Assembly: GCA_964592645.1 (NCBI GenBank)
Contig: CAZQFV010000020.1
Coordinates: 1-64,000, forward strand
DNA length: 64,000 bases
Origin: CAZQFV01 sp964592645
GTDB taxonomy: Bacteria; Chloroflexota; Chloroflexia; DTKN01
Reading direction: 5' to 3'
The position numbers and the translations under genes were made by a program. This document shows, piece by piece, positions 24,754 through 36,131 of the stretch (positions are counted from its first letter, which is position 1; every line of letters begins with the position of its first letter). The notes below the pieces were generated by a model. That model ran no database searches, was not told where the DNA came from, and worked only from the letters and a program-made list of their open reading frames with translations.

Positions 24754-24782
24754 ATTATACTACAGGCCGGCGGGGGACGCAA
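24754..24782 (-). promoter_or_regulatory. Promoter of the LysM lipoprotein gene
   Basis: TTGCGT (24782-24777) and TATAAT (24759-24754) on the minus strand are spaced by 17 bases. The -35 box lies at the very edge of a decayed transposase gene. Confidence 0.7.
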
Positions 24783-25215
24783 GCGGGCGCGGCCGTAATG
24801 CGCCACCACGCCTCGGACCGATAGCTTTGCCGGGCTAACGGCTGGAGGGGGCCTGCCACTTCATAAGCCGGGGCCACCGTCGGCTGCCGATAGTAGGCGA
24901 ATTTGTCCTGAAACAGCAGAACATAGCGCTCCGGGAAGCGCTGGGCCAGCAGCAAGCAGAAGCAAATGTCGGCGAGTTTGGGTAGATAGTCGGGGTCCGG
25001 GCTATGGACATACGAGCGCGGTCGTCAGTAGTGGATCCGCAGCCGCGCCAAGATCCGCCACGCCCCCACCGTACTCAGCTGTTCCAGCCAGGTATGCTGG
25101 CGGCAGAGCACGGCGACGGTCCGGCGACTGCGGTCCTCCCCATACGCCGTGGGCGCCCGGCGCACCAGGTGCAGGAGCGCTTTCTGGGCGTCCTCATTCT
25201 GGTGGTAGAGGGAGG
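24757..25215 (-). pseudogene. Decayed DDE transposase fragment (winged-helix plus DDE start)
   Basis: Reading on the minus strand gives a continuous frame interrupted by one TGA at 25027-25025. Before the stop it has a winged-helix-like region (RRTVAVLCRQHTWLEQLS, then VGAWRILARLRIHY). After it come YVHSPDPDYLPKL and LLFQDKFAYYRQPTVAPAY, like the first catalytic strand of IS630-type and related transposases that usually read DE at this point. The rest of the DDE domain is missing at the LysM promoter side, and the 5' end is cut against another IS remnant. It is inactive. Confidence 0.6.
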
Positions 25216-25221
25216 GGAAAG

Positions 25222-25388
25222 GCGGGCTTGCGCCCGCACTCGGCGCTGTGCACTACCTGCGGCCGGTGGACTACTACCGGGGCGACCCGGAAGCACGCCT
25301 GGCCGAGCGGCAGCGGAAGCTGGTCCAGGCCGTCGAGGCTCGTAAAGCGTACTGGCAGGAACACCGGGACGTTAAAGAGCGGGGCTAA
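25222..25388 (+). pseudogene. C-terminal remnant of an integrase-type transposase
   Basis: About 50 residues ending at TAA 25386-25388 read HYLRPVDYYRGDPEARLAER and then RKLVQAVEARKAYWQEH, the familiar C-terminal tail of IS3/IS481-like (rve) transposases. The preceding RPHSAL box is in a different frame, so a frameshift separates them. Everything upstream is lost and replaced by the opposite-strand transposase fragment. A short hairpin overlaps the stop codon. Bases 25389-25471 contain no recognisable feature. Confidence 0.5.
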
Positions 25389-25471
25389 CCCCCGCTTATA
25401 TTATGGTCGGTTTGTCTCAACGATATGGGGGGAGGGGGTAGGTCTACAATGCCAGTTGGGCGCATACCTGC

Positions 25472-26236
25472 CTATTTCCCCTTCTTCCCCTTCTTTCCCC
25501 CCGCCGGCCCGGCACTCGGCGTGTAGCGCAACTCCCGGCTCGTCGTCTCCACCAGCGTGCGCAGCGTGCGGATGCGGGCATAGAGCTTGTCGTTGCCCTC
25601 GACTACCGTCCAGGGCGCCGTCACCGTGCTCGTCTTGAGCAGCATGTCCTCTACCGCCGCCATGTAGGCTTCCCACTTGGCCCGGTTGCGCCAGTCCTCG
25701 TCGCTCAGCTTCCAGGCCCGGTAAGGAGTGTGCTGGCGCTCCTCGAAACGGCGCAGTTGCTCCTCCTTGCTGATGTGAATCCAGAACTTGACCACGATCA
25801 TGCCACGGTCGGCCATCTGGCGCTCGAACTCGTTGATCTCGCGGTAGGCGCGCTTCCACTCGGCCTCGCTGCAAAAGCCCTCGACGCGCTCCACGAGCAC
25901 CCGCCCGTACCAGGAACGATCAAAGATCAGCACCTGCTTCTCCTCGGGCGGGACCAGCCGGCGCCAGAAGCGCCAGAGGTAGTGGTGGGTGCGGTCTTCG
26001 CCGGCCGGAGCGGCGATGGCAAAGACCTCGTAGCCGCGCGGGTCCAGCCGCTCGGTGACGCGCTTGATGTTGCCCCCTTTGCCGGCCGCGTCCCAGCCCT
26101 CGTAGACCACCACCAGAGTGCGCTTTTGGATGTACAGTTGGTAGGCCAGTTCGCGCAACTGTAACTGGTAGCGGATCAACTGGCGGTCGTACTCCTGCGG
26201 TTCCAGGCGCTGGCTCAGATCGATCGTCTCCAACAT
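25472..26236 (-). CDS. Polyphosphate kinase 2 family protein (like C-terminal half of PAP)
   Basis: This 254-aa PPK2 enzyme transfers phosphate between polyphosphate and a nucleotide. Walker A is VVVYEGWDAAGKGGNIKR near residue 43, the lid follows, and Walker B is IFDRSWYGRVLVERVEGF near residue 100. KFWIHISKEEQLRRFEER and SDEDWRNRAKWEAY resemble the C-terminal, catalytic half of two-domain polyphosphate:AMP phosphotransferases. A Lys/Gly tail ends the protein. The start at ATG 26236 lies five bases after the stop of the sister PPK2 gene. It is the last gene of a four-gene operon. Nucleotide preference (AMP, ADP or GDP) is not determinable here. Confidence 0.88.
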   Translation of the reverse strand: MLETIDLSQRLEPQEYDRQLIRYQLQLRELAYQLYIQKRTLVVVYEGWDAAGKGGNIKRVTERLDPRGYEVFAIAAPAGEDRTHHYLWRFWRRLVPPEEKQVLIFDRSWYGRVLVERVEGFCSEAEWKRAYREINEFERQMADRGMIVVKFWIHISKEEQLRRFEERQHTPYRAWKLSDEDWRNRAKWEAYMAAVEDMLLKTSTVTAPWTVVEGNDKLYARIRTLRTLVETTSRELRYTPSAGPAGGKKGKKGK

Positions 26237-26241
26237 GGTCG

Positions 26242-27015
26242 CTACTCCTGTTCGCCCTGCTCCAGGGCCCCCACGTCCGGCGGCGGCGGCGGCAGCTCCC
26301 GGCCGCGCCGTGTCAGCGCCTCCTCCAGCCGGGAGATGATCGTCTCCAAGATCTTGGTCCGCGCCCAGTAGCGGTCGGTGGCCTCGACGATCGTCCACGG
26401 CCCGCACTCCGTCTCGGTACGCTCGAGCATCTCCTCGATGGCCAGCAGGTATTCATTGTACTTGCGGTGGTGCTCCCAGTCTTCCGGCTGGACGTGCCAA
26501 GATTCCAGAGGGTCCTTCTCCAGTTTCTTGAAGCGGCGGCGCTGCTCCTCCTTGCTGATGTGCAAGAAGAATTTGAGCAGCACGTAGCCATCGTCGAAGA
26601 GGGTGCGCTCAAAGTTGACGATGTCGATATAGGCCTGGCGCCACTCGCGCTCCGGGGTCAGCCCTTCCACGCGCTCCACCAGCACCCGCCCGTACCAGGA
26701 GCGGTCGAAGATGGCCATCTGGCCGTAGTTGGGCAGCTTCAGCCAGAAGCGCCACAGCCAGGGCATGCGCAGCTCGGACGTGCGGGGGGCCTGGATGGCG
26801 TACAGCTTGAAGCCGCGCGGGTCCAGGCGCTGCGTCAGCAGGTTGATGGCCGTGCCCTTGCCGGCCGCATCCCAGCCCTCGAAGAGGATGATCGTCGGGA
26901 TGGCGGCGTCCCAGGCGGCCTTCTGCAGGTCGTAGAGGCGGTTGCGCAGGTAGGGCAGGCGCGCCTTGTACTCTTTCTTGGAAAGCTTCTTGGTCAGGTC
27001 GACTTTCTCCAGCAT
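26242..27015 (-). CDS. Polyphosphate kinase 2 family protein (like N-terminal half of PAP)
   Basis: This 257-aa PPK2 paralogue has intact motifs: ILFEGWDAAGKGTAINLL near residue 45, IFDRSWYGRVLVERVEGL near 103 and LKFFLHISKEEQRRRFKK near 148. KKLEKDPLESWHV and PWTIVEATDRYWAR resemble the N-terminal half of fused class II PPK2 proteins. In the fused enzymes I recall, that half has degenerate Walker residues, whereas here they look functional. It ends in a Pro-rich acidic tail. The gene directly precedes the second PPK2 gene, so the products may form a heteromer. Confidence 0.88.
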   Translation of the reverse strand: MLEKVDLTKKLSKKEYKARLPYLRNRLYDLQKAAWDAAIPTIILFEGWDAAGKGTAINLLTQRLDPRGFKLYAIQAPRTSELRMPWLWRFWLKLPNYGQMAIFDRSWYGRVLVERVEGLTPEREWRQAYIDIVNFERTLFDDGYVLLKFFLHISKEEQRRRFKKLEKDPLESWHVQPEDWEHHRKYNEYLLAIEEMLERTETECGPWTIVEATDRYWARTKILETIISRLEEALTRRGRELPPPPPDVGALEQGEQE

Positions 27016-27100
27016 AGGAACCCCCTACACTGTAGCGAGACGGAGGGCCGTGGCGATGTCCTGGTCGATCATCTGGCGTTTGCTCGGCAGTTGCTCCATG

Positions 27101-29125
27101 CTACCCCAGCAGCGCCAGCACACTGCTCCCCAGCAGGTGGGCGAACTCGGGCCCGCGGACCTGCTCCCAGACGGCAGGGAAGGTGTCGACGAGGTGCTGG
27201 ATTTCGAGCTGGCGGTAAGCCAGGTAGGCGGCCACGCCGGGGGCCAGGACGGCGGTGGCCGGCCGGGGCTCCTGGCCGGCCGGCCGGCCCCAGGTGCCCC
27301 AGGTGAGATAGTCGCGCAGCAGGCCGCAGGCGACGACGGCGTCCTGCAGGTCGCCCAGATGGTCCTGCAGCGCCTTCATGCGTTCGATGAGCAGTTCCGC
27401 CTCGGGGCCCAGGACCGGGCGGAAGAACTCCAGGGCATAGCGCAGCCCCTTGCCGGCGATACGCAGCCCATGGTAGCGTTCCAGAGGCCCATGGGACCCG
27501 TTCAGCCACTCCTCGTAGGCCCGCACCGCCGCCAGCCCCTGGTAGAGGACCACCGGCACCACCTGGCGCAGGCGTTGGGGGCGCCCACCGGCCTCCGGGG
27601 GACGCTTTTCCTCCGGGGAGCGCAGGAAGGCGGCCATGTGCTCCTGGAGGCGGGCAAAGCGCGGGCCGTCGAGATAGGACAGCAGGGCCGCCCGGGACAG
27701 ACCATAGTGCGCCTCCCAGGCCGCCAGGAGCGGGTCCAGCCCATCGCGCTGCTCGGCGGGCAACGTCTCCAGGTAGCGCTGTGTCTTTTCCCGGAACACG
27801 TCCATGTCGCGCACCGTCCCCAGGAGGCGCCCGGCGCGGCGCAGGTCGCGGGTGAGGGTGCGGACCTCTTCCGGCTCCAGGTATTCGCCAAAGACGCGCA
27901 TGGCGGCGCGCAGGCGCCGGGTGGCCACGCGCATGTCGTGGACCTGCTCGGGGTCGGTCCCCAAGCGCACTCCCGGCTCGTGTTCCAGCATCTGGCGCAG
28001 GTGGCGCTGCACCGTCCGGCGCGCGGCCTGGGCCATAGTATCGTCGGGGAAGAGGCCGGCCGGCTCCGGGGGCAGGTCTGCCTGCCGGTCTACGGTCCGG
28101 CGTCCCGAGTTTGTCCGGGTCGTCTCATCTTCCGGGAGGGGGCCGGCCCCGGTAGGGGGCGCCGTTTCCCGGTCTTTTTCATCGGCCGGAGGATGCGCAG
28201 TCGGAGCGGGCGGCTCCCCTGCCGCCCGGCCCGCTTGCCCCTTTCCGGGTCCTGCCTGGGCCAGCACGCGCCGGGGGAAGATCCCCAGCCGCTCCTGGCG
28301 GAAGGCGGCCTGCCAGTAGCGCACCCGCCGCTCGGACATGCCGGCCTCTCGGCCGGCCGCTACCTGCGTGGCCCCGGCGTCCAGCGCCAGCAGGGCCCGC
28401 GCGCGCCGACCGTGCAGGTCGGACCGCCTGGCGATCTGCCGGCAGAGCGCCCGCTCCTCGTCCGTGAGCCCCCGCTCTACAGCTTGCCCCGGAAGCGCCT
28501 TTTCCGCCGTCTGCTCCAGGAAGGCCAGGCCGCGCTCGAACTTGGACAGCTTCTGCGGCGAGAGCGCCCAGCCGGTCTGGAGCGCGGCCACAATCTCCGC
28601 CAGGTCGTCTGCGGTCCCGGCCGGGGCCAGTTCCACCTCCAGCTCGTGGAACGCCGTGCGGCGGGACCCTGCGGCCAGGTGGACCTCGTCCAGGCTGAAC
28701 TCGGCAATGGGTTGCCCGGCGCGCAGCAGGGGGCGGGCGGCGCGCACCTGCTGTAGGGAGAGAATGGGCCGTAGGGGGGCCGCGCCGATCCAGGTCAGCA
28801 CCCGCTCGCGCAGCGGGCCGGCCGGCCACGCGGCGGGCGGCTGTTCGGTGGGGAGGCGCAGGTTCAACTCCTGGCGGCGGCGCACGGTGTCCGCCCCTCC
28901 GGCCAGCGCCTTTAGCGTGATCTCCACCCCCGGCCGGCCGGCCACCTGGCGCTGCCGGCAGTAGTAGCCGGCGGCCTGGATCAGGCGGTCGGCGGTGTCC
29001 AGGAAGGTGTCGAGCACCTCCTGGACCTGCTCCGCTCCCAACTCGAGGCCGGCTAGATGGTCGATTTGCCGAAGCTGCTGGAAGATAGCCGCGTCCAGGG
29101 TGAACTTGGCTTCGATCTCGTCCAT
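27101..29125 (-). CDS. CYTH-HTH-CHAD three-domain protein
   Basis: This 674-aa protein starts with a CYTH triphosphate-tunnel domain (residues 1-200; EIEAK at 3-7 is the ExExK signature). A helix-turn-helix region at about 220-285 (RARALLALDAGATQVAAGRE, then MSERRVRYWQAAF) resembles transposase or regulator HTH domains. A charged Pro-rich linker covers about 290-370, and a CHAD domain about 375-660 with conserved His/Arg helices (QVHDMRVATRRLRAAMRVFG, KGLRYALEFF). CHAD binds inorganic polyphosphate and CYTH enzymes hydrolyse or bind triphosphates. Its place between a sensor kinase and two PPK2 genes fits polyphosphate control. The HTH insertion is unusual. Confidence 0.85.
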   Translation of the reverse strand: MDEIEAKFTLDAAIFQQLRQIDHLAGLELGAEQVQEVLDTFLDTADRLIQAAGYYCRQRQVAGRPGVEITLKALAGGADTVRRRQELNLRLPTEQPPAAWPAGPLRERVLTWIGAAPLRPILSLQQVRAARPLLRAGQPIAEFSLDEVHLAAGSRRTAFHELEVELAPAGTADDLAEIVAALQTGWALSPQKLSKFERGLAFLEQTAEKALPGQAVERGLTDEERALCRQIARRSDLHGRRARALLALDAGATQVAAGREAGMSERRVRYWQAAFRQERLGIFPRRVLAQAGPGKGQAGRAAGEPPAPTAHPPADEKDRETAPPTGAGPLPEDETTRTNSGRRTVDRQADLPPEPAGLFPDDTMAQAARRTVQRHLRQMLEHEPGVRLGTDPEQVHDMRVATRRLRAAMRVFGEYLEPEEVRTLTRDLRRAGRLLGTVRDMDVFREKTQRYLETLPAEQRDGLDPLLAAWEAHYGLSRAALLSYLDGPRFARLQEHMAAFLRSPEEKRPPEAGGRPQRLRQVVPVVLYQGLAAVRAYEEWLNGSHGPLERYHGLRIAGKGLRYALEFFRPVLGPEAELLIERMKALQDHLGDLQDAVVACGLLRDYLTWGTWGRPAGQEPRPATAVLAPGVAAYLAYRQLEIQHLVDTFPAVWEQVRGPEFAHLLGSSVLALLG

Positions 29126-29156
29126 CGGCCCTCCGCGCTATTTCCGGAAAGCGATC

Positions 29157-32417
<3,261 letters not shown>

Positions 32418-32480
32418 CGTCGCCTCGACATGCCGGAAATTGGCCCGGGGAGCGAGCCCATAGCGGGTAGTGCTACGCAG

Positions 32481-32509
32481 ATTATAGTACAGCTTGCTCC
32501 AAAAGTCCA
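32481..32509 (-). promoter_or_regulatory. Promoter of the hybrid kinase/CHAD/PPK2 operon
   Basis: TGGACT (32509-32504) and a perfect TATAAT (32486-32481) on the minus strand are 17 bases apart. The start would be near 32474, about 57 bases before ATG 32417. Confidence 0.6.
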
Positions 32510-32532
32510 GTTTGTATCGCCAGACGGGGATT

Positions 32533-32561
32533 TTGACGCCGAGGGCCGGTCGTGTTATACT
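32533..32561 (+). promoter_or_regulatory. Promoter of the receiver-kinase gene
   Basis: TTGACG (32533-32538) and TATACT (32556-32561) are 17 bases apart. It is back to back with the promoter of the divergent kinase operon, 23 bases away, so the two could share control. Confidence 0.8.
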
Positions 32562-32613
32562 GCACGGGCAGTTGTCAGGTGTGGTGATGCCTGTCGGAAA
32601 TCCGGAGGCAGGT

Positions 32614-33819
32614 ATGTCCAATGGTTCGCAGAGTGGTACGCCGTTGGTCCCGGGATCGGACGAGCGTCGGCCGCCGGCCGCCGATCTCTGTAGCGGCGCG
32701 GAGAGCGCTTTCTGCCGGGGCGATATTCTGATCGTAGACGATACACCGCTCAACCTGCGGCTGTTGTCGCAGATGCTCGAGGAGCGGGGTCACAAGGTGC
32801 GGGCCGTGCTCGATGGGGCCCATGCCCTGGCGGCCGCCCAGGCCGTTCCCCCCGACCTGGTGCTGCTGGATATCCGCATGCCCGGCATGGACGGCTACGA
32901 GGTTTGCCGACGCCTGAAGGCCGATGCCCGCACCCAGGAGATCCCCATCCTGTTCATCAGCGCCCTCGGCGAGACGGAAGACAAGGTCAAGGCTTTTTCC
33001 CTCGGCGGCGTGGACTATATCGCCAAGCCGTTCCAGGTCGCCGAGGTGCTGGCCCGTGTCGAAACGCACCTGGCCTTGCACAACCTCCAACGCCAGCTCC
33101 AGGCGGCCAACGCCGAGCTGTCCCGGCGCTTGGAGGAGCTCCAGGCCCGCAACGAGGAGCTAGACGCCTTTGCCCACACGGTGGCGCACGACATCAAAGG
33201 GCCGGTCACGACCATCGTTTCCTACGCCGATGTGCTGCAGTACGGCGCCGTGCCCGAGAAGGTGCGGGACCAGTTCTTGAGTACGCTGGCGCACGGCGCC
33301 CGGCGCATCGCCAATATCGTGGACGAACTGCTGCTGTTGGCCAGCGTGCGCAAGATGGACCTGCGTCTGGAGCCCCTGGATATGAGGCAACTGGTGGACG
33401 AAGCTTGCCAGCGCGTCGCGCACCTCATCTCCGAGTCCGGGGCCGAGATCGGCTTCCCCGCCACCTGGCCAAAGGCGCTCGGCCATGGGCCGTGGGTGAC
33501 CGAAGTCTGGGCGAACTATATCAGCAACGGGTGCAAATATGGCGGCAAGCCGCCGCGCTTGGAGTTGGGAGCCGATCTCCTGGACGATGGCCAGGTGCGG
33601 TTCTGGGTGCGGGATAACGGCGACGGCATTCCGCCGGAAGACCAATCGCGCCTCTTTGTGCCGTTCACGCGCCTCAGCCAGGTGCGGGCCAAGGGCCACG
33701 GATTGGGTCTATCCATCGTCCGGCGCATCATGGAACGGCTGAACGGTCGGGTCGGCGTGGAGAGCAGCGGGGTGCCTGGACAGGGCAGCCTGTTCTACTT
33801 CACCTTGCCGGGAGCCTGA
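32614..33819 (+). CDS. Receiver-histidine kinase hybrid (soluble)
   Basis: This 401-aa protein starts at ATG 32614, supported by GGAGG at 32602-32606 and by the promoter that excludes earlier starts. An N-terminal receiver domain covers about residues 38-155 (ILIVDDTPLNLRLLSQ, phosphoacceptor in LLDIRMPGMDGYE, YIAKPF). A coiled coil links it to HisKA, with His in DAFAHTVAHDIKGPVT near 195, and HATPase_c at about 290-400 (NGDGIPPE, GHGLGLSIVRR). It has no membrane segments. The phosphate input probably comes from a partner kinase; the divergent hybrid kinase is the obvious candidate. Confidence 0.9.
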   Translation: MSNGSQSGTPLVPGSDERRPPAADLCSGAESAFCRGDILIVDDTPLNLRLLSQMLEERGHKVRAVLDGAHALAAAQAVPPDLVLLDIRMPGMDGYEVCRRLKADARTQEIPILFISALGETEDKVKAFSLGGVDYIAKPFQVAEVLARVETHLALHNLQRQLQAANAELSRRLEELQARNEELDAFAHTVAHDIKGPVTTIVSYADVLQYGAVPEKVRDQFLSTLAHGARRIANIVDELLLLASVRKMDLRLEPLDMRQLVDEACQRVAHLISESGAEIGFPATWPKALGHGPWVTEVWANYISNGCKYGGKPPRLELGADLLDDGQVRFWVRDNGDGIPPEDQSRLFVPFTRLSQVRAKGHGLGLSIVRRIMERLNGRVGVESSGVPGQGSLFYFTLPGA

Positions 33820-33841
33820 CCGCCGGCGGAAAGAGGGCCTG

Positions 33842-34291
33842 ATGGCGCCGACGATCGAGGTCCTGGTCCGCGGGGTGCTCACCCATCGCGGCCATATCCT
33901 CCTGGTTACCCCCGTGCAGGAGTCTTACGCCTACCTTCCCGGCGGCCATGTCGAGTTCGGCGAATCCGCCCCCCGGGCCCTGCAGCGCGAACTGGCCGAG
34001 GAGTTGGGGGTGGAGGTCACGGTAGGTCCGTTTCTCGGGGCGGTGGAACACTCCTTTACCACGGACGACGGCCGGCGCCACGCCGAGATCAACCTGGTCT
34101 TTCGCCTGGCCTGCGCCGCGCTGCGCAGCGACCGGCCCCCTCCTTCCTGCGAGGGCCAAATTGCCTTCCTCTGGCAGCCGCTGGAGCAACTGGGCGGCGT
34201 GCGGCTGCTGCCCCCGGTGTTGCAGCAGTGCCTGCCGCGATGGCTGGCCGAGGGACACACCGCCGGTTGGGCCAGCACTTGGGAGCCATAG
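33842..34291 (+). CDS. Nudix hydrolase
   Basis: This 149-aa protein has a canonical Nudix box, GGHVEFGESAPRALQRELAE followed by ELGVEV, matching Gx5Ex7REUxEExGU at about residues 34-57. It would hydrolyse a nucleoside diphosphate linked to another group, with Mg2+. There is no extra domain that would indicate the substrate. It lies 22 bases after the receiver-kinase gene and one base before the MFS start, so it is probably co-transcribed with both. Confidence 0.85.
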   Translation: MAPTIEVLVRGVLTHRGHILLVTPVQESYAYLPGGHVEFGESAPRALQRELAEELGVEVTVGPFLGAVEHSFTTDDGRRHAEINLVFRLACAALRSDRPPPSCEGQIAFLWQPLEQLGGVRLLPPVLQQCLPRWLAEGHTAGWASTWEP

Positions 34292-34292
34292 G

Positions 34293-35567
34293 ATGATAGC
34301 CCGCGTTGCCCTGGGCGTCCGCAGCTATATCCGTCACCTGCGCTTTCAGCGCAACGCCTGGCTGTACCTGACGAACGCCGTGATCGTCGGCACCTCGCTG
34401 GGCGCCTTCGGCCTGCTGTTCAACTTTTACGCCCTCAGCCTGGGGTTCAACAAGACGCAGGTGGGATCGTTCCTCACCTTCACCAGCCTGGCCTCGCTGT
34501 TGGGAGCCTTCCCGGCCGGCTACGTGACCGACCGCATCGGCCGCAAGGCGGCCCTCATCCTATCCAGTGCAGTCACCTCGATCAGCGTCCTGGGGCTGGT
34601 GGTCTGGCCCACGATGGCCGGCTTCTGGGCGATGAACATCCTACGCGGCCTGGCCCAGAGCCTGGCCGGGGTGACGCTGGGCCCCTTTCTGATGGAGAAC
34701 AGCCGCGCCGAAGAGCGGACCTACCTCTTTTCCTTCAACCAGGGCATCCAGACCATCGCCGGATCGGTGGCCAACTGGATCGGCGGCCAACTGCCCTACT
34801 GGGTCGGCGGCCTCCTGGCGCTGGCCGTCGAGACGCCGACCGTCTACGGCGGGTCCATCGTCATCGCCGTCGGCGCTTCCCTCGTGGGGCTGGTGCCGCT
34901 GGTCTTGCTCAAGCGGATGCCCACGGCCCATCAGCGCGGCGAGGTCTCGCTCTCGCCCTTTCAGTATACCTACCGCCATGCCGGCGAACTGCTGCGCTTT
35001 GTCTCCCCGGGGCTGATCATCTCGCTGGGGGCCGGCCTGCTGATCCCTTTTCTCAACATCTTTTTCAAAGAGGTCCACCACCGTTCCGTCGCCGAGGTAG
35101 GGGCGCTCTTTTCCTGGAGCTCTCTGGCGATGGGCATCGGGCTGCTCTTGGCTCCCCCCTTGGCCGAACGCTTCGGCAAGATGCGCCTCGTCGTCCTCAC
35201 CCAGGCGCTGTCCATCCCGTTCCTCGTGCTGCTGGGGTTCTCGCCCTGGTACTGGGTCAGCGCGCTGTGCTTCCTGGTGCGCGCCGCGCTGATGAATATG
35301 AGCAACCCGATCTATAGCACCTTTGTCATGGAACAGGCTGCGCCGGAGGCCCGGGCTACGGTGGCCAGCCTGATGAGCATGAGTTGGAACCTGGGGTGGA
35401 CCTTTAGCCCCCTGATCAGCGGCTGGTTGCAGGAGCGGTTCGGCTTTACCCCCCTGTTTATCGGCACGATTGCCACGTACGTGATCGCGATCGCCATGTA
35501 CTGGGGATTCTTTCTGCGCGGCCGGCGGGGGGAAGAAGGCAGAACGAAGGGAGAACGGGATGGCTGA
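34293..35567 (+). CDS. Major facilitator superfamily transporter
   Basis: This 424-aa protein has twelve predicted membrane segments. MFS motif A is clear after the second helix (AGYVTDRIGRKAALIL), with a related copy midway (APPLAERFGKMRLVVL). ATG 34293 is one base from the previous stop with GGGAG nearby, implying translational coupling to the Nudix gene; an earlier in-frame start would lie inside that gene. It resembles DHA1-like drug or metabolite exporters, but the substrate cannot be predicted. Its stop overlaps the start of a decayed ABC gene. Confidence 0.88.
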   Translation: MIARVALGVRSYIRHLRFQRNAWLYLTNAVIVGTSLGAFGLLFNFYALSLGFNKTQVGSFLTFTSLASLLGAFPAGYVTDRIGRKAALILSSAVTSISVLGLVVWPTMAGFWAMNILRGLAQSLAGVTLGPFLMENSRAEERTYLFSFNQGIQTIAGSVANWIGGQLPYWVGGLLALAVETPTVYGGSIVIAVGASLVGLVPLVLLKRMPTAHQRGEVSLSPFQYTYRHAGELLRFVSPGLIISLGAGLLIPFLNIFFKEVHHRSVAEVGALFSWSSLAMGIGLLLAPPLAERFGKMRLVVLTQALSIPFLVLLGFSPWYWVSALCFLVRAALMNMSNPIYSTFVMEQAAPEARATVASLMSMSWNLGWTFSPLISGWLQERFGFTPLFIGTIATYVIAIAMYWGFFLRGRRGEEGRTKGERDG

Positions 35568-36121
35568 ATCGGCGATGTTGGCGGCGCCCGCCGTCAAGAC
35601 GGAGCAGTTGGCCGGGTGTACAAGGTTCGTCAATGTGGTCTCCGGCGGCGAATCCTCCGGCTACGGGCTGCTCACGGTGCGCGAGAACCTGTGGATGTTT
35701 GCCCAGTTCTACGGCATTTCCACCCGGGACGCTAACCGGCGCATCGGCGAGCTGCTGGCCATCCTGGGCATCAGCGACCGGGCCAACATCCGCAGTTCGG
35801 ACCTCTCCACCGGCCTGCGGCAGTCGACCTGGTCGGGCGGAGCATGGAGGACGTGGAACATGGGAACGGCGGGGCGGGTGCCGAAACGTAGCGGCTGGCG
35901 GCTCTTCCTGCGGACGGTCTGAGCGCGGGCCTACCCGCGGGTGATCGGCCAGCAGCGCGAGACCTCCCGGCTCTTCTTCGACCTGATCCTGCCGACCGGC
36001 GGGGTCGCCGCCTAGGTCTTTGTCTACCGGGCGATCGCCGCGCCGGTCGATCGGCATCTTTCGCTGGTGCGACCGCCGGGCGCGCGAGCGCGGGCTGATC
36101 GACCGCATTGGGAATTACTAG
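35560..36121 (+). pseudogene. Decayed ABC-2 exporter (ATPase and permease fragments)
   Basis: ATG 35560 overlaps the MFS stop and opens a frame starting like a DrrA-type ATPase, but Walker A is gone. The frame jumps to YGLLTVRENLWMFAQFYGIS and LSTGLRQ (about 35662-35823), the region before and including a degenerate signature motif. From about 35926 a second frame gives RAYPRVIGQQRETSRLFFDL, the N-terminus of an ABC-2 permease, broken by TAG 36013-36015. A third frame ends ARERGLIDRIGNY at TAG 36119-36121 and resembles a permease C-terminus. At least one deletion, one stop and frameshifts are present, so the system is dead. Confidence 0.65.
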
Positions 36122-36131
36122 AGGTGGAACT

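Noticed and set aside
25025..25027. In-frame TGA in the transposase fragment as a possible selenocysteine codon
   Set aside because: It falls at a position normally occupied by Lys or Arg, not Cys, and the gene is truncated at both ends, so it is an ordinary nonsense mutation.
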